Below are positions 1-6,747 of a DNA stretch of 12,358 nucleotides, piece after piece; the stretch's first letter is position 1; each line of letters begins with the position of its first letter. Location: positions 1 through 12,358 of the forward strand of contig CALFMX010000043.1 in assembly GCA_937902565.1 (NCBI GenBank). The letters run 5' to 3'. Position numbers and translations under genes: made by a program. The DNA is from an uncultured Spirochaetales bacterium. GTDB lineage: Bacteria; Spirochaetota; Spirochaetia; Sphaerochaetales; Sphaerochaetaceae. A model generated the notes under the pieces. That model made no database searches and was not told the origin of the DNA. It saw only the letters and a program-made list of their open reading frames with translations.

Positions 1-345
1 CTCTCTCACTGTGGTGAGCAGCCCCTCTTCTTCCAGGACATCATGCTGCTCCCTTCCAATTCTTTTTTTCCTTCGGTGGAATACTACGTTATCGGCCTCT
101 ACATAGAGCATTCGTCCCACGACGTCACATACGGCCGCTATCTCTTCCTCTTCCAATCCCTCCTCACTGAAGTCCGTGACCCGGGCATACGGTCCATACA
201 GGTCGACCGTCACCTGGATATCCTCCAGGTTGCGGTCGTAGACACGCATGCAATCTGTGTCGCTCTGGAGCATCAAGCGACGCATCTCCAAGCCATTCTT
301 TTTCAGTATCTTTCCAAAATCTTTCAAGACATAATCTGCAATCAT
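1..345 (-). CDS. RlmK-like 23S rRNA methyltransferase, N-terminal part (cut by window edge)
   Basis: This reading frame runs without a stop from an ATG at 345 to the left edge, giving the first 115 residues of a longer protein. It resembles the region in front of the catalytic domain of RlmK-type (RlmKL C-terminal half) 23S rRNA guanine-N7 methyltransferases. The pattern MRVYDRNLED followed by VDLYGPYA (about residues 33 to 53) matches the family's YR-YD-DLPEY-AVDLY stretch. A later RRKKRIGREQ segment and EEG-L-TVRE (about residues 92 to 115) match the K-R-GxxQYE and acidic/V-E pattern that normally precedes the NL-DYLDTGLFLDHR catalytic block. That block would lie outside the window, so the SAM-binding motifs cannot be seen. 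The gene is divergent from the operon starting at 416. The function comes from remembered family patterns; a related RlmI/RlmK methyltransferase is possible. Confidence 0.55.
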   Translation of the reverse strand, partial: MIADYVLKDFGKILKKNGLEMRRLMLQSDTDCMRVYDRNLEDIQVTVDLYGPYARVTDFSEEGLEEEEIAAVCDVVGRMLYVEADNVVFHRRKKRIGREQHDVLEEEGLLTTVRE

Positions 346-415
346 CGGTCTGCTCTTTCTGCAACGCAGTGTATATGCTAATATGGAAAAAAGCTAGAGA
401 GCAGAGGTCGTAGGA

Positions 416-880
416 ATGGATGATGATGCACAAGCCTTCTTGGAAGAACTGGAGTCGCGTCATGGCGCGCCGGTAGGCTGGCGGACATATGCCACATGGT
501 ATGGAAACAACCACAGTGTCTTTCGAGAGTTCGGTGTGTTTTTCTATCGGTGTGAAGGACGCTTCTACTTCGAGGATTTCGAGCGCTCCCCCTCACTCCT
601 TGGTATCTCGCTCAAGCCCAAGAAAGCCAAGGCCCCCTTTGTCCGGTTCGAGGGCTCCTTCTCTGCCAGCGATGTCGTGATGACCCGCCCGGTGCCCAAG
701 AACATGGCCCGACAGATCATCGACGGCAAGCGGGTAAGCGAGCGGATCCGCGACGTCAACATAGTGGATCGGCTCTTTCGGCAGATGGTCGAGATGGTCG
801 TCCTCACCGATGGGACGATCCACTTCTTTGAGCTGATGGCGCGCAAGGACTTCATCGACCAGATCAACACAACACTATAA
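416..880 (+). CDS. Conserved-looking hypothetical protein, first gene of a sugar-nucleotide operon
   Basis: This 154-residue protein does not match a family I recognise. It starts with an acidic MDDDAQAFLEELE segment, then a stretch rich in aromatic residues (WRTYATWYGNN near 22 to 32, FGVFFYRCEGRFYFEDF near 39 to 53), a basic patch (KPKKAKAP near 67 to 74), and an amphipathic C-terminal half. There is no signal peptide or membrane segment, so it is probably cytosolic. The start at 416 is supported by AGAGG eight bases upstream. The stop lies only ten bases before the next gene, so it is almost certainly co-transcribed with the phosphohexomutase and galE. Co-transcription hints at a role linked to envelope sugar metabolism, but the sequence shows no catalytic motif. 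Upstream, TAATAT at 379-384 could be a -10 element, but no convincing -35 accompanies it. Confidence 0.8.
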   Translation: MDDDAQAFLEELESRHGAPVGWRTYATWYGNNHSVFREFGVFFYRCEGRFYFEDFERSPSLLGISLKPKKAKAPFVRFEGSFSASDVVMTRPVPKNMARQIIDGKRVSERIRDVNIVDRLFRQMVEMVVLTDGTIHFFELMARKDFIDQINTTL

Positions 881-890
881 GAGGTACAGC

Positions 891-2228
891 ATGAGTGCAT
901 TCAAGGCATATGATATCAGGGGAATCTACAACAAGGACTTCGACAAGGAGACGGTCTATAAAATCGGCTACTTCATCCCCAAGCTCCTCAAGAGTCCGGT
1001 CGTCCTGGTCGGTCGCGACGTACGCACCACCAGCGATGAGATCTTCGCTGCCCTCTGTCGGGGCGTCACCGACAGTGGCGCCGATGTGTGGGATATCGGC
1101 CTCGCCACAACCCCGATGGTCTACTTCTGCACGGTCCACTTCAAGGTTGATGCTTCAGTGCAGATCACCGCAAGCCACAACCCGGCCATCTACAACGGGC
1201 TGAAGATCAGCCGCACCAAGGCAGTGCCCGTCGGGTCGGACAGCGGGCTCAAGGAGCTTGAACGGATGGTCAATGAGGAGGCGATCATCGTCTCCTCCAC
1301 CAAGGGCACCATCATAGAGAAGGATGGCAAAACACCCTACCTCGCCTTCCTCCAGGAGTTCGACCTCGATATCGAGGGGCTCAACCTCTCCATCGACTGC
1401 TCCCACGGCATGGCAAACCTCCTGGTAAAGGAGCTCTTGGGTGAGAATCACCACTACCTCTACGACCACTTCGACGGCACCTTCCCCGCCCATGAGCCCA
1501 ATCCGCTCGACACGGAGAACTGTGAGGACCTCAAAAAAGCGGTCATAGCCAACAAGAGTGACATTGGCGTCATCTTCGATGGAGACGCGGACCGGGTGAT
1601 GTTCCTCGACGAGAGGGGACGGTTCCTGCAACCCGACTACATCACCGCACTGCTGGGCCACTACTACCTCGCACGTGAGAAGGGACGGGTCCTTATCGAC
1701 ATCAGGACCAGCCGGTCAACGAGCAACTACCTTGCATCGCTCGGCGGTGAGGTCCATACCTGGAAGGTCGGCCATGCGTTTGCCAAGAACAAGCTCCGTG
1801 AGCTTGGGGCAATCTTCGGAGGCGAGCTTGCAGGCCACTACTACTTCAGGGACTTCTTCAACTGTGACAGCGGCTTCTATGCCGCCCTCATCGTCCTCAA
1901 CGTGACCGCCGAATTGAAGCGCTCTGGCATCACCATCGGCCAATTCATCGATTCGGTCGTCACCTTTGCCAACAGCGGGGAGATCAACTTCAAGCTCGAG
2001 GAGAAGGATGAGGCGGTCAAGGGGCTCTACAAGCGCTACGTCACAGAGGGGAACCCAACCACCGTGATGGACTTCGATGGCTATCGCATCGAATACCCCA
2101 CCTGGTGGTTCAACGTACGCAAGTCCAACACCGAACCCTATCTGCGCCTCGTTGTCGAGGCCCAATCGCGCAGAGAGCTCGACGAGAAAGTCAGCGAACT
2201 CTCTACGCTGATACAGAGTTTCAACTAG
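891..2228 (+). CDS. Phosphomannomutase/phosphoglucomutase (alpha-D-phosphohexomutase family)
   Basis: The enzyme interconverts hexose 1-phosphate and 6-phosphate through a phosphoserine, supplying mannose-1-P or glucose-1-P for nucleotide sugars. All four family signatures are present in its 445 residues: AYDIRGIY at 6-13, the catalytic TASHNP at 93-98 (phosphoserine Ser95), the Mg-binding DGDADR at 230-235, and the phosphate-binding RKSNTEP at 410-416. The sugar-specificity loop reads GGELAGH at 310-316, against the GEMSGH typical of the mannose/glucose mutases, so exact sugar preference is open. Length is normal for the ManB/AlgC group. AGAGG about seven bases before the ATG sets the start. 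The gene follows the 154-residue protein by 10 bases and precedes galE by 9, so the three form an operon with a likely role in making sugar donors for the envelope or exopolysaccharide. Confidence 0.93.
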   Translation: MSAFKAYDIRGIYNKDFDKETVYKIGYFIPKLLKSPVVLVGRDVRTTSDEIFAALCRGVTDSGADVWDIGLATTPMVYFCTVHFKVDASVQITASHNPAIYNGLKISRTKAVPVGSDSGLKELERMVNEEAIIVSSTKGTIIEKDGKTPYLAFLQEFDLDIEGLNLSIDCSHGMANLLVKELLGENHHYLYDHFDGTFPAHEPNPLDTENCEDLKKAVIANKSDIGVIFDGDADRVMFLDERGRFLQPDYITALLGHYYLAREKGRVLIDIRTSRSTSNYLASLGGEVHTWKVGHAFAKNKLRELGAIFGGELAGHYYFRDFFNCDSGFYAALIVLNVTAELKRSGITIGQFIDSVVTFANSGEINFKLEEKDEAVKGLYKRYVTEGNPTTVMDFDGYRIEYPTWWFNVRKSNTEPYLRLVVEAQSRRELDEKVSELSTLIQSFN

Positions 2229-2237
2229 GAGATTTTT

Positions 2238-3230
2238 ATGAAGGTATTACTCTTTGGAGGGGCCGGGTATATCGGTACACACGTTGCCCTTGAATTTCTT
2301 CAGCGTGGTGATGACGTCGGTATCTTCGACAACTTCAGCAGTGGACTGCGATCCAATGTCGATAACCGGGCCACCCTCTACGAGGGCGACATCAGGAACA
2401 AGGATGAGGTCGTCAAAGCCCTGGAGGATGGCTGGGACACCATCATCCACCTGGCAGCCTTCAAGGCTGCCGGAGAGTCGATGGTCTCACCGATCAAGTA
2501 CTCCGAGAACAACATCACCGGCTCACTCAATCTCATCACCGCAGCCATCGAGACGGGGGTGAAGAACTTCATCCTCTCCTCCTCCGCTGCTGTCTATGGG
2601 GAGCCGCAATACCTCCCCGTCGATGAACAACATCCTACCAAACCTACCAACTACTACGGCTACACCAAGCTCGCCATCGAGGAGAACCTCGCATGGTACA
2701 GTGAGCTCAAGAAGCTGAATTACGTCTCGCTACGCTACTTCAATGCGGCAGGCTATGACCCTGAGATGAGGATGCTCGGCCTTGAGAAGAACCCTGCCAA
2801 CCTCATACCGGTAGTCATGGAGGTCGCCGCCGGCATCAGACCCAATATGCTCGTCTTTGGAACCGACTACGATACCCACGATGGCACCGGGGTACGTGAC
2901 TACGTCCACGTCACCGACCTGGCACGCGGGCACGTCCTGGCCGCCGACTACCTGGCAGCGGAGAAGGGAAACCTCGTCGTCAACCTCGGCAGTGAGGCAG
3001 GCCTCTCGGTCGGTGAGATCATCGAGACCGCCCGATCCATCACCGGACGGGAGATCAACGTGGAGTATGTGGGAAGGCGTCCCGGCGATCCGGCAAAACT
3101 CGTCGCGTCCAGCAAACGTGCCCACAAGGCCCTTGGATGGAAAGCCGAATACTCATCCGTCGACTCGATCATCGAGACGACGTGGCGCGTCTATGAGGCG
3201 CAGGGCAGCAACCTGAACCCCAAGCCGTAA
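2238..3230 (+). CDS. galE: UDP-glucose 4-epimerase
   Basis: GalE interconverts UDP-glucose and UDP-galactose using tightly bound NAD, linking galactose use to glycan synthesis in the cytosol. This 330-residue protein is a complete extended short-chain dehydrogenase. It has the Rossmann motif GGAGYIG at 7-13, the NAD-ribose aspartate in FDNFSSG (Asp31), SSSAAVYG at 114-121 with the catalytic serine region, the catalytic pair Tyr140/Lys144 in YGYTK, and YFNAAG at 167-172. The GalE-type substrate segment DGTGVRDYVHVTDLA lies at 215-229, and RRPGDPAKLVA at 280-290. The DGTG-RDY-HV-DLA and RRPGD signatures favour GalE over other sugar epimerases. AGGAGA lies six bases before the ATG. It is the last gene of the operon with the hexomutase and is followed 20 bases later by a strong terminator. 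Confidence 0.94.
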   Translation: MKVLLFGGAGYIGTHVALEFLQRGDDVGIFDNFSSGLRSNVDNRATLYEGDIRNKDEVVKALEDGWDTIIHLAAFKAAGESMVSPIKYSENNITGSLNLITAAIETGVKNFILSSSAAVYGEPQYLPVDEQHPTKPTNYYGYTKLAIEENLAWYSELKKLNYVSLRYFNAAGYDPEMRMLGLEKNPANLIPVVMEVAAGIRPNMLVFGTDYDTHDGTGVRDYVHVTDLARGHVLAADYLAAEKGNLVVNLGSEAGLSVGEIIETARSITGREINVEYVGRRPGDPAKLVASSKRAHKALGWKAEYSSVDSIIETTWRVYEAQGSNLNPKP

Positions 3231-3250
3231 GCAGTCCACCGTATAAAGAA

Positions 3251-3286
3251 TGAGAGACAACCCACGCGGATTGTCTCTCATTTTTT
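3251..3286 (+). terminator. Rho-independent terminator after galE
   Basis: A perfect 10-base-pair stem (TGAGAGACAA at 3251-3260 with TTGTCTCTCA at 3271-3280) encloses a 10-base loop and is followed by six T residues. It ends the operon running from 416 to 3230. It also insulates the operon from the oppositely oriented tRNA, whose 3' end lies three bases further on. Confidence 0.9.
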
Positions 3287-3288
3287 AG

Positions 3289-3361
<73 letters not shown>

Positions 3362-3382
3362 ATCTTCTTTTGAACGATTGGA

Positions 3383-3411
3383 ACATTACCCCATAGTGCT
3401 ATTTCTGTCAA
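3383..3411 (-). promoter_or_regulatory. Promoter of tRNA-Asn
   Basis: On the minus strand a perfect consensus -35 box TTGACA (3411-3406) is followed by a 17-base spacer and a weak -10 box TAATGT (3388-3383). Transcription would start near 3376, leaving a leader of about 15 bases before the mature tRNA 5' end at 3361. The -35 box overlaps the loop side of the inverted repeat at 3395-3433. Confidence 0.6.
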
Positions 3412-3433
3412 GCAGTATCAGAGAAATAGCACT
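3395..3433. repeat. Perfect 12-base inverted repeat around the tRNA-Asn -35 box
   Basis: AGTGCTATTTCT (3395-3406) is repeated exactly in inverted form as AGAAATAGCACT (3422-3433), with 15 bases between. One arm occupies the spacer of the tRNA promoter and the other lies just upstream of the -35 box. No T-run follows in either direction, so it does not look like an intrinsic terminator. It could be an operator or an RNA hairpin in read-through transcripts of the lipoprotein gene. Confidence 0.7.
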
Positions 3434-3438
3434 CCATG

Positions 3439-3465
3439 AAAGACGGCCACCCAAGGGTGGCCGTC
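3439..3465 (-). terminator. Terminator of the nucleotidase lipoprotein gene
   Basis: Read on the minus strand, GACGGCCACC and its complement (arms 3456-3465 and 3442-3451) form a GC-rich 10-base-pair stem with a 4-base loop, 20 bases after the stop codon. The following tract is short (TTTC), so termination may be weaker than at the galE terminator. Confidence 0.7.
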
Positions 3466-3485
3466 CAATCAGAGTACTCTCCTTC

Positions 3486-6263
3486 CTACTTGACAGGATA
3501 GCTCTTCTTCAAGAAGTCGGCGAAGACATCGCTGAGCAGCGAACCCTCGGTGAGGACTCGGCCGAACATTGAGTATCCATCGCCACCAGCGGCCATGAAG
3601 TCGTTGGTTGCAACCTTGTAGGTAGCGTTCTTGTCGATCAGCTTACCGTTGAGCAGGACACGCATGATCCTCTTGCCCGGCTCTGCGAAGCGGTTGTAGA
3701 CAACCTGCAGGTCGGACTGCGGGAATCCACCGTTCTCACCGGGGAGCATTCGGTAGCCATGCTCAAGGGCAGCATAGACGTCAGCACCGGTGATCTCGGC
3801 GACGGTGATGATGTTGGTGAACGGCAGGACGTTGACCACGTCTCCGAGCGTTACGTTTCCAGCCTTCATCGAGGCACGGATACCACCGCCGTTGGTGATG
3901 GTGAAGTCTGCACCACTCTCCTCGGTCATCGCACGGGTGATGAGGCGAGAGAGGTTGGTCGGCTTGGTGCGCACATTGCCGCGCTCACCATCGAGGAACT
4001 CAGGCACGTAGGCGATGACCTGGCCAAGCTTGTCAGCAAGCTGGGCGGTCATGTAGCCGACATACTCATCGACCTCAGGATCGTTGGGTACATCAGCAAT
4101 GCCCCACTCTGCGGCAAGTGCGGAGTCCTTGGCGTTCAGTACATCTTCAGCGGGGATCAACATCGGATACGTTGCCGTTACCTTGTTGTTCTTCACGTGA
4201 ATCTGTACCAGGCCGAGGTTCTTCAGATACTCACCGGTAGAGACGATCAGGGTGTCACCAACCTTCATACCATTCTTGAGAGTGGTGTGGCTGTGCCCGT
4301 CGATAAAGAGGTCAATCCCCTTGATACGACTGACGATCTGGTCGCTGGTAAGCCCACTCTCACCGTCCGGATCGAGGCCGATGTGGCCAAGGACGATGAT
4401 GTAGTCGACGTACTCGCGAGCCATGTCGATCGCTTCCTGACCAATCTGGAAGATCTCGTCATTGGCAAAGTAGACGCCTTCGACGTTCTTCGGGTGGGTC
4501 TTGGTGGCCGTATCGGGAGTGGTGAGTCCAACTACTGCAATCTTGAAGCCGTTGAAGTCGTAGACCTGGTATGGCTGGAAGAGCAGGTAGCCGTCTCTGT
4601 CGGTGACGTTGGCACTGAGCACCTTGATATCGGTGTAGGTCTCAGCGAGTTCGGCAGCCTCGAGCAGGCGGTCCGTACCGTAGTTGAAGTCGTGGTTGCC
4701 CGGGGCAACTGCGTCGTATCCGAGCATGTCGAGCAACACGCCGACAGTCTCACCCTCAAACATATTGGCCAGGTTGGTGCCGTGGGTCACGTCCCCGGCA
4801 TCAAGGACCAGAATGTTATCGGTGATCGAACGACCAAACTTCAGCATAGTGGCAAGCTTGGAGTAGCCCATGCCGCCATCACCAGGTACGATACGTGCGT
4901 GCACGTCGTTGGTGTGAACCACAAAGAGGTCAAACTCATCGAACGCTGCATCATTCTTGATGATTTCAACAACACCAAGCGGATACTCAGCTGCAGTGCG
5001 GGCTACAGGAGCCGGTGCTGCCGGAGCGGGGATCACAACAGGTGCTGGAGCCGGGGCGGGAGCCGGAGCCGGAGCCGGAGCGGGAACCGCTGCAACTTCG
5101 ACCGGGGCGATCAGGGCGGCAATCACCGGATCCTCAGGGACCGTCACCTTGAGGGTATACCCCATTGCATTGGCCAGACCCTCATACTCAGCGGCGATCG
5201 CACTTGCAGAGGGATCGAGGATGTCGGCGGCAGGGAGCCTCAGGGCGTACTCACCGGCAAGCTTCCCGTTGACCACGGAGAGCTGTACGGCTCCGACGCT
5301 CTTGAGCTTCTCATCGGCTCGCACGATCAGGGTACCATTGACTTCCTTAGCCGTGGCGCTGCCATTGCCATCGACGATCAGGTCGATACCATCGACGTTT
5401 GCGGCCACCAGCTCGCTGGTGAAGACTCCGCTGCTGCCCAGGTCACTGAGGACCACCAGGTAATCAACATAGTCCTTGGCAAGGTCGACTGCCCACTGGG
5501 CGTTATCAAAGATCAGGTCACTGTCAAAGGTCACGCCCTGGATCTGCTTGGGAGCAGTCAGGCCGGCAACTCCAACCTTGAATCCGTTGAAGTCGTAGAC
5601 CGCGTAGGGCTGGGTGACGAAGTAGTCCTCGTTGTCGAGGGCATTCACGCTGAGGGCTGCGGCATGCTTGGTTCCGGTGATGCCGGTTGCAAGCTGAATC
5701 GCCTGAGGAGTGTAGGCATCGTAGCCCAGCAGGTCAATCACAGCAGCTGCCGTCATGGCGGCTTCTGCGGGGACCTCCCCGACGCTGCCGCTGTTGAGGA
5801 GCAGCCAGTTGTCGGTGATTGCCATTCCAGCCTTCAGGGCAGTGGAGAGCTTCGCAATGCCAAGACCGCCGCCGTCACCATAGATGTCGCCGTTCAGGTC
5901 GTTGGTGTGCACGATGAAGAGGTCAAAGGTCTTTGCCCCGTCAGCGTTTTTCACAACTTGCTTGCCACCATAGGGCAGATCCTCTCCAACCAGCTCTTCA
6001 ATCTCGGGGACTGCCACGGGGGCTACCACAGCGACTGGTGTCGGTTCGGGAGCAGGCGCCGGAGCTGGTGCCGGGACAGGTTCCGGAACCGGTGCTGGCT
6101 CTGCAACGGGTGGCGCTACAGGAGCCGCAGGCTCTAGAGCAGGTTGCACAACAGGAGCTGGGGGAATCGGCTCAACCTTTGCGGTGCTCTTACAGCCCAC
6201 AAGGGAGAATGCCAATAGCGTTACCAGCATTGCTGTCATAATAGTTCTTGAAAGACGTTTCAC
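3486..6263 (-). CDS. Lipoprotein of the 5'-nucleotidase/2',3'-cyclic phosphodiesterase family with duplicated metallophosphatase domain
   Basis: This 925-residue surface or periplasmic enzyme probably removes phosphate from nucleotides. Counting from the GTG start, it has a lipoprotein signal with lipobox LVGC (Cys24), a Pro/Ala linker (31-85), a first metallophosphatase domain (about 112-360), a second Pro/Ala linker (391-421), a second metallophosphatase domain (about 440-700) and a 5'-nucleotidase C-terminal domain (about 740-920). The second domain keeps the two-metal site: Asp453 and His455 in NDVH, Asp488/Asp491 in DAGD, Asn523-His524 in GNHD, His627, and His657/His659 in GHSH. The substrate domain keeps NGGGIR (791-796) and GGDGY (893-897). 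The first domain has the same layout but lacks nearly all these ligands. Usual family members have one metallophosphatase domain and 500 to 600 residues. An alternative ATG start is at 6278. The gene stands alone. Confidence 0.93.
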   Translation of the reverse strand: MKRLSRTIMTAMLVTLLAFSLVGCKSTAKVEPIPPAPVVQPALEPAAPVAPPVAEPAPVPEPVPAPAPAPAPEPTPVAVVAPVAVPEIEELVGEDLPYGGKQVVKNADGAKTFDLFIVHTNDLNGDIYGDGGGLGIAKLSTALKAGMAITDNWLLLNSGSVGEVPAEAAMTAAAVIDLLGYDAYTPQAIQLATGITGTKHAAALSVNALDNEDYFVTQPYAVYDFNGFKVGVAGLTAPKQIQGVTFDSDLIFDNAQWAVDLAKDYVDYLVVLSDLGSSGVFTSELVAANVDGIDLIVDGNGSATAKEVNGTLIVRADEKLKSVGAVQLSVVNGKLAGEYALRLPAADILDPSASAIAAEYEGLANAMGYTLKVTVPEDPVIAALIAPVEVAAVPAPAPAPAPAPAPAPVVIPAPAAPAPVARTAAEYPLGVVEIIKNDAAFDEFDLFVVHTNDVHARIVPGDGGMGYSKLATMLKFGRSITDNILVLDAGDVTHGTNLANMFEGETVGVLLDMLGYDAVAPGNHDFNYGTDRLLEAAELAETYTDIKVLSANVTDRDGYLLFQPYQVYDFNGFKIAVVGLTTPDTATKTHPKNVEGVYFANDEIFQIGQEAIDMAREYVDYIIVLGHIGLDPDGESGLTSDQIVSRIKGIDLFIDGHSHTTLKNGMKVGDTLIVSTGEYLKNLGLVQIHVKNNKVTATYPMLIPAEDVLNAKDSALAAEWGIADVPNDPEVDEYVGYMTAQLADKLGQVIAYVPEFLDGERGNVRTKPTNLSRLITRAMTEESGADFTITNGGGIRASMKAGNVTLGDVVNVLPFTNIITVAEITGADVYAALEHGYRMLPGENGGFPQSDLQVVYNRFAEPGKRIMRVLLNGKLIDKNATYKVATNDFMAAGGDGYSMFGRVLTEGSLLSDVFADFLKKSYPVK
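5001..5087 (-). repeat. Pro-Ala repeat encoding the inter-domain linker of the nucleotidase lipoprotein
   Basis: A low-complexity run of alternating proline and alanine codons (GCT/GCC/GCG with CCG/CCC/CCA) encodes a rigid linker between the two metallophosphatase domains. On the plus strand it appears as repeated GGAGCC and GGAGCG units, and it is a likely place for repeat-length variation. Confidence 0.75.
6009..6173 (-). repeat. Pro-Ala-Val-Glu repeat encoding the linker after the lipidated cysteine
   Basis: This stretch encodes a long run of PAPV, PEPV and PAPA units just after the lipoprotein cysteine. It would hold the catalytic part of the protein away from the membrane. The codons are varied, so it is less uniform at DNA level than the second linker. 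Confidence 0.7.
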
Positions 6264-6269
6264 GTGTTT

Positions 6270-6275
6270 CCTCCT
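6270..6275 (-). promoter_or_regulatory. Shine-Dalgarno AGGAGG that favours the GTG start at 6263
   Basis: AGGAGG lies at 6275-6270 on the minus strand. It forms codons 2 and 3 if translation began at the ATG at 6278, but sits six bases before the in-frame GTG at 6263, which is ideal spacing. No good ribosome site precedes the ATG. Starting at GTG removes five residues and leaves a normal lipoprotein signal beginning KRLSRTIM. Confidence 0.65.
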
Positions 6276-6390
6276 CATGATGTTCTCATGTGTCGTTGTT
6301 TACGTACTCACAAACACTATAACACAGACTGTCGTAATCGGATACTGTAAAAATTCGCTAAAAACCGACGTTTACCACTGTCTGTCATAG

Positions 6391-6422
6391 AAAAAAAGCC
6401 TGCGAATAAGAATTCCACAGGC
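6391..6422 (-). terminator. Rho-independent terminator of the 56-residue protein gene
   Basis: On the minus strand GCCTG at 6422-6418 pairs with CAGGC at 6402-6398, and the stem extends inward to nine pairs with two G-T wobbles. It is followed by seven T residues (6397-6391). It lies 26 bases after the stop codon at 6448. Confidence 0.8.
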
Positions 6423-6447
6423 ATCTTGCGTTCAGGGTGAGACCCTC

Positions 6448-6618
6448 TTACATCAAATCCTTGGGCTTGCGGGCGGTATTGCCGGACTTCTCGCAATACG
6501 CCATGTGGCGAAGCTTGCCATTCTCGAAAACCGAGCGCATCTTGATAGCGCCGCCCCAGCGACTTGTCATTTCCTTTGAGCCCTCTCGACGGGCGTTCTT
6601 AGATACGTTACCAGCCAT
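6448..6618 (-). CDS. Small basic protein of unknown function (56 residues)
   Basis: A complete small gene framed by its own signals: a near-consensus promoter at 6657-6685, a GGAGGG ribosome site (6632-6627) about eight bases before the ATG at 6618, and a strong terminator at 6391-6422. The product is strongly basic, with many Lys and Arg residues spread along its length (KNARREGSKE near 7-16, KMRS at 26-29, KLRH at 35-38, ARKPKD at 49-54). It has one cysteine (Cys42) in MAYCEKSGN and a central SRWGGAIKMRSVFENGK stretch. There is no signal peptide or membrane helix. Size, charge and expression signals resemble a ribosome- or nucleic-acid-associated protein, but I recognise no family. The coding call rests on these matching signals and an intact frame. 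Confidence 0.8.
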   Translation of the reverse strand: MAGNVSKNARREGSKEMTSRWGGAIKMRSVFENGKLRHMAYCEKSGNTARKPKDLM

Positions 6619-6656
6619 ATCGGTATCCCTCCATACTTAGCTTACATGCAGTGCTT

Positions 6657-6685
6657 ACTATACTCAGTACAGCGATTCTAGTCAA
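6657..6685 (-). promoter_or_regulatory. Sigma-70-type promoter of the 56-residue protein gene
   Basis: On the minus strand TTGACT (6685-6680) and TATAGT (6662-6657) are separated by exactly 17 bases, each one mismatch from consensus. This is the best promoter-like match I found in the window. Transcription would start about 30 bases before the ATG. Confidence 0.8.
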
Positions 6686-6747
6686 ACCCTCAACAAAAAA
6701 TAGAACGAGTGTTGCCTCAACCACCCTCCCCTCATTACACTGGTGGC

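Noticed and set aside
43..381. A 112-codon plus-strand frame at the left edge
   Set aside because: The minus strand of the same stretch encodes a methyltransferase-like protein with recognisable sequence, while the plus frame has none.
5001..5110. Tandem GGAGCC units as a possible CRISPR or satellite repeat
   Set aside because: The units are codon-phased within a Pro-Ala linker of a real protein, with no spacers.
3759..6137. A 792-codon open frame on the plus strand, antisense to the nucleotidase lipoprotein
   Set aside because: It is a shadow frame kept open by codon bias of the real gene. Its product is a repetitive Val/Asp/Gly-rich string with no domain, whereas the minus strand has clear motifs, a signal peptide and a ribosome site.
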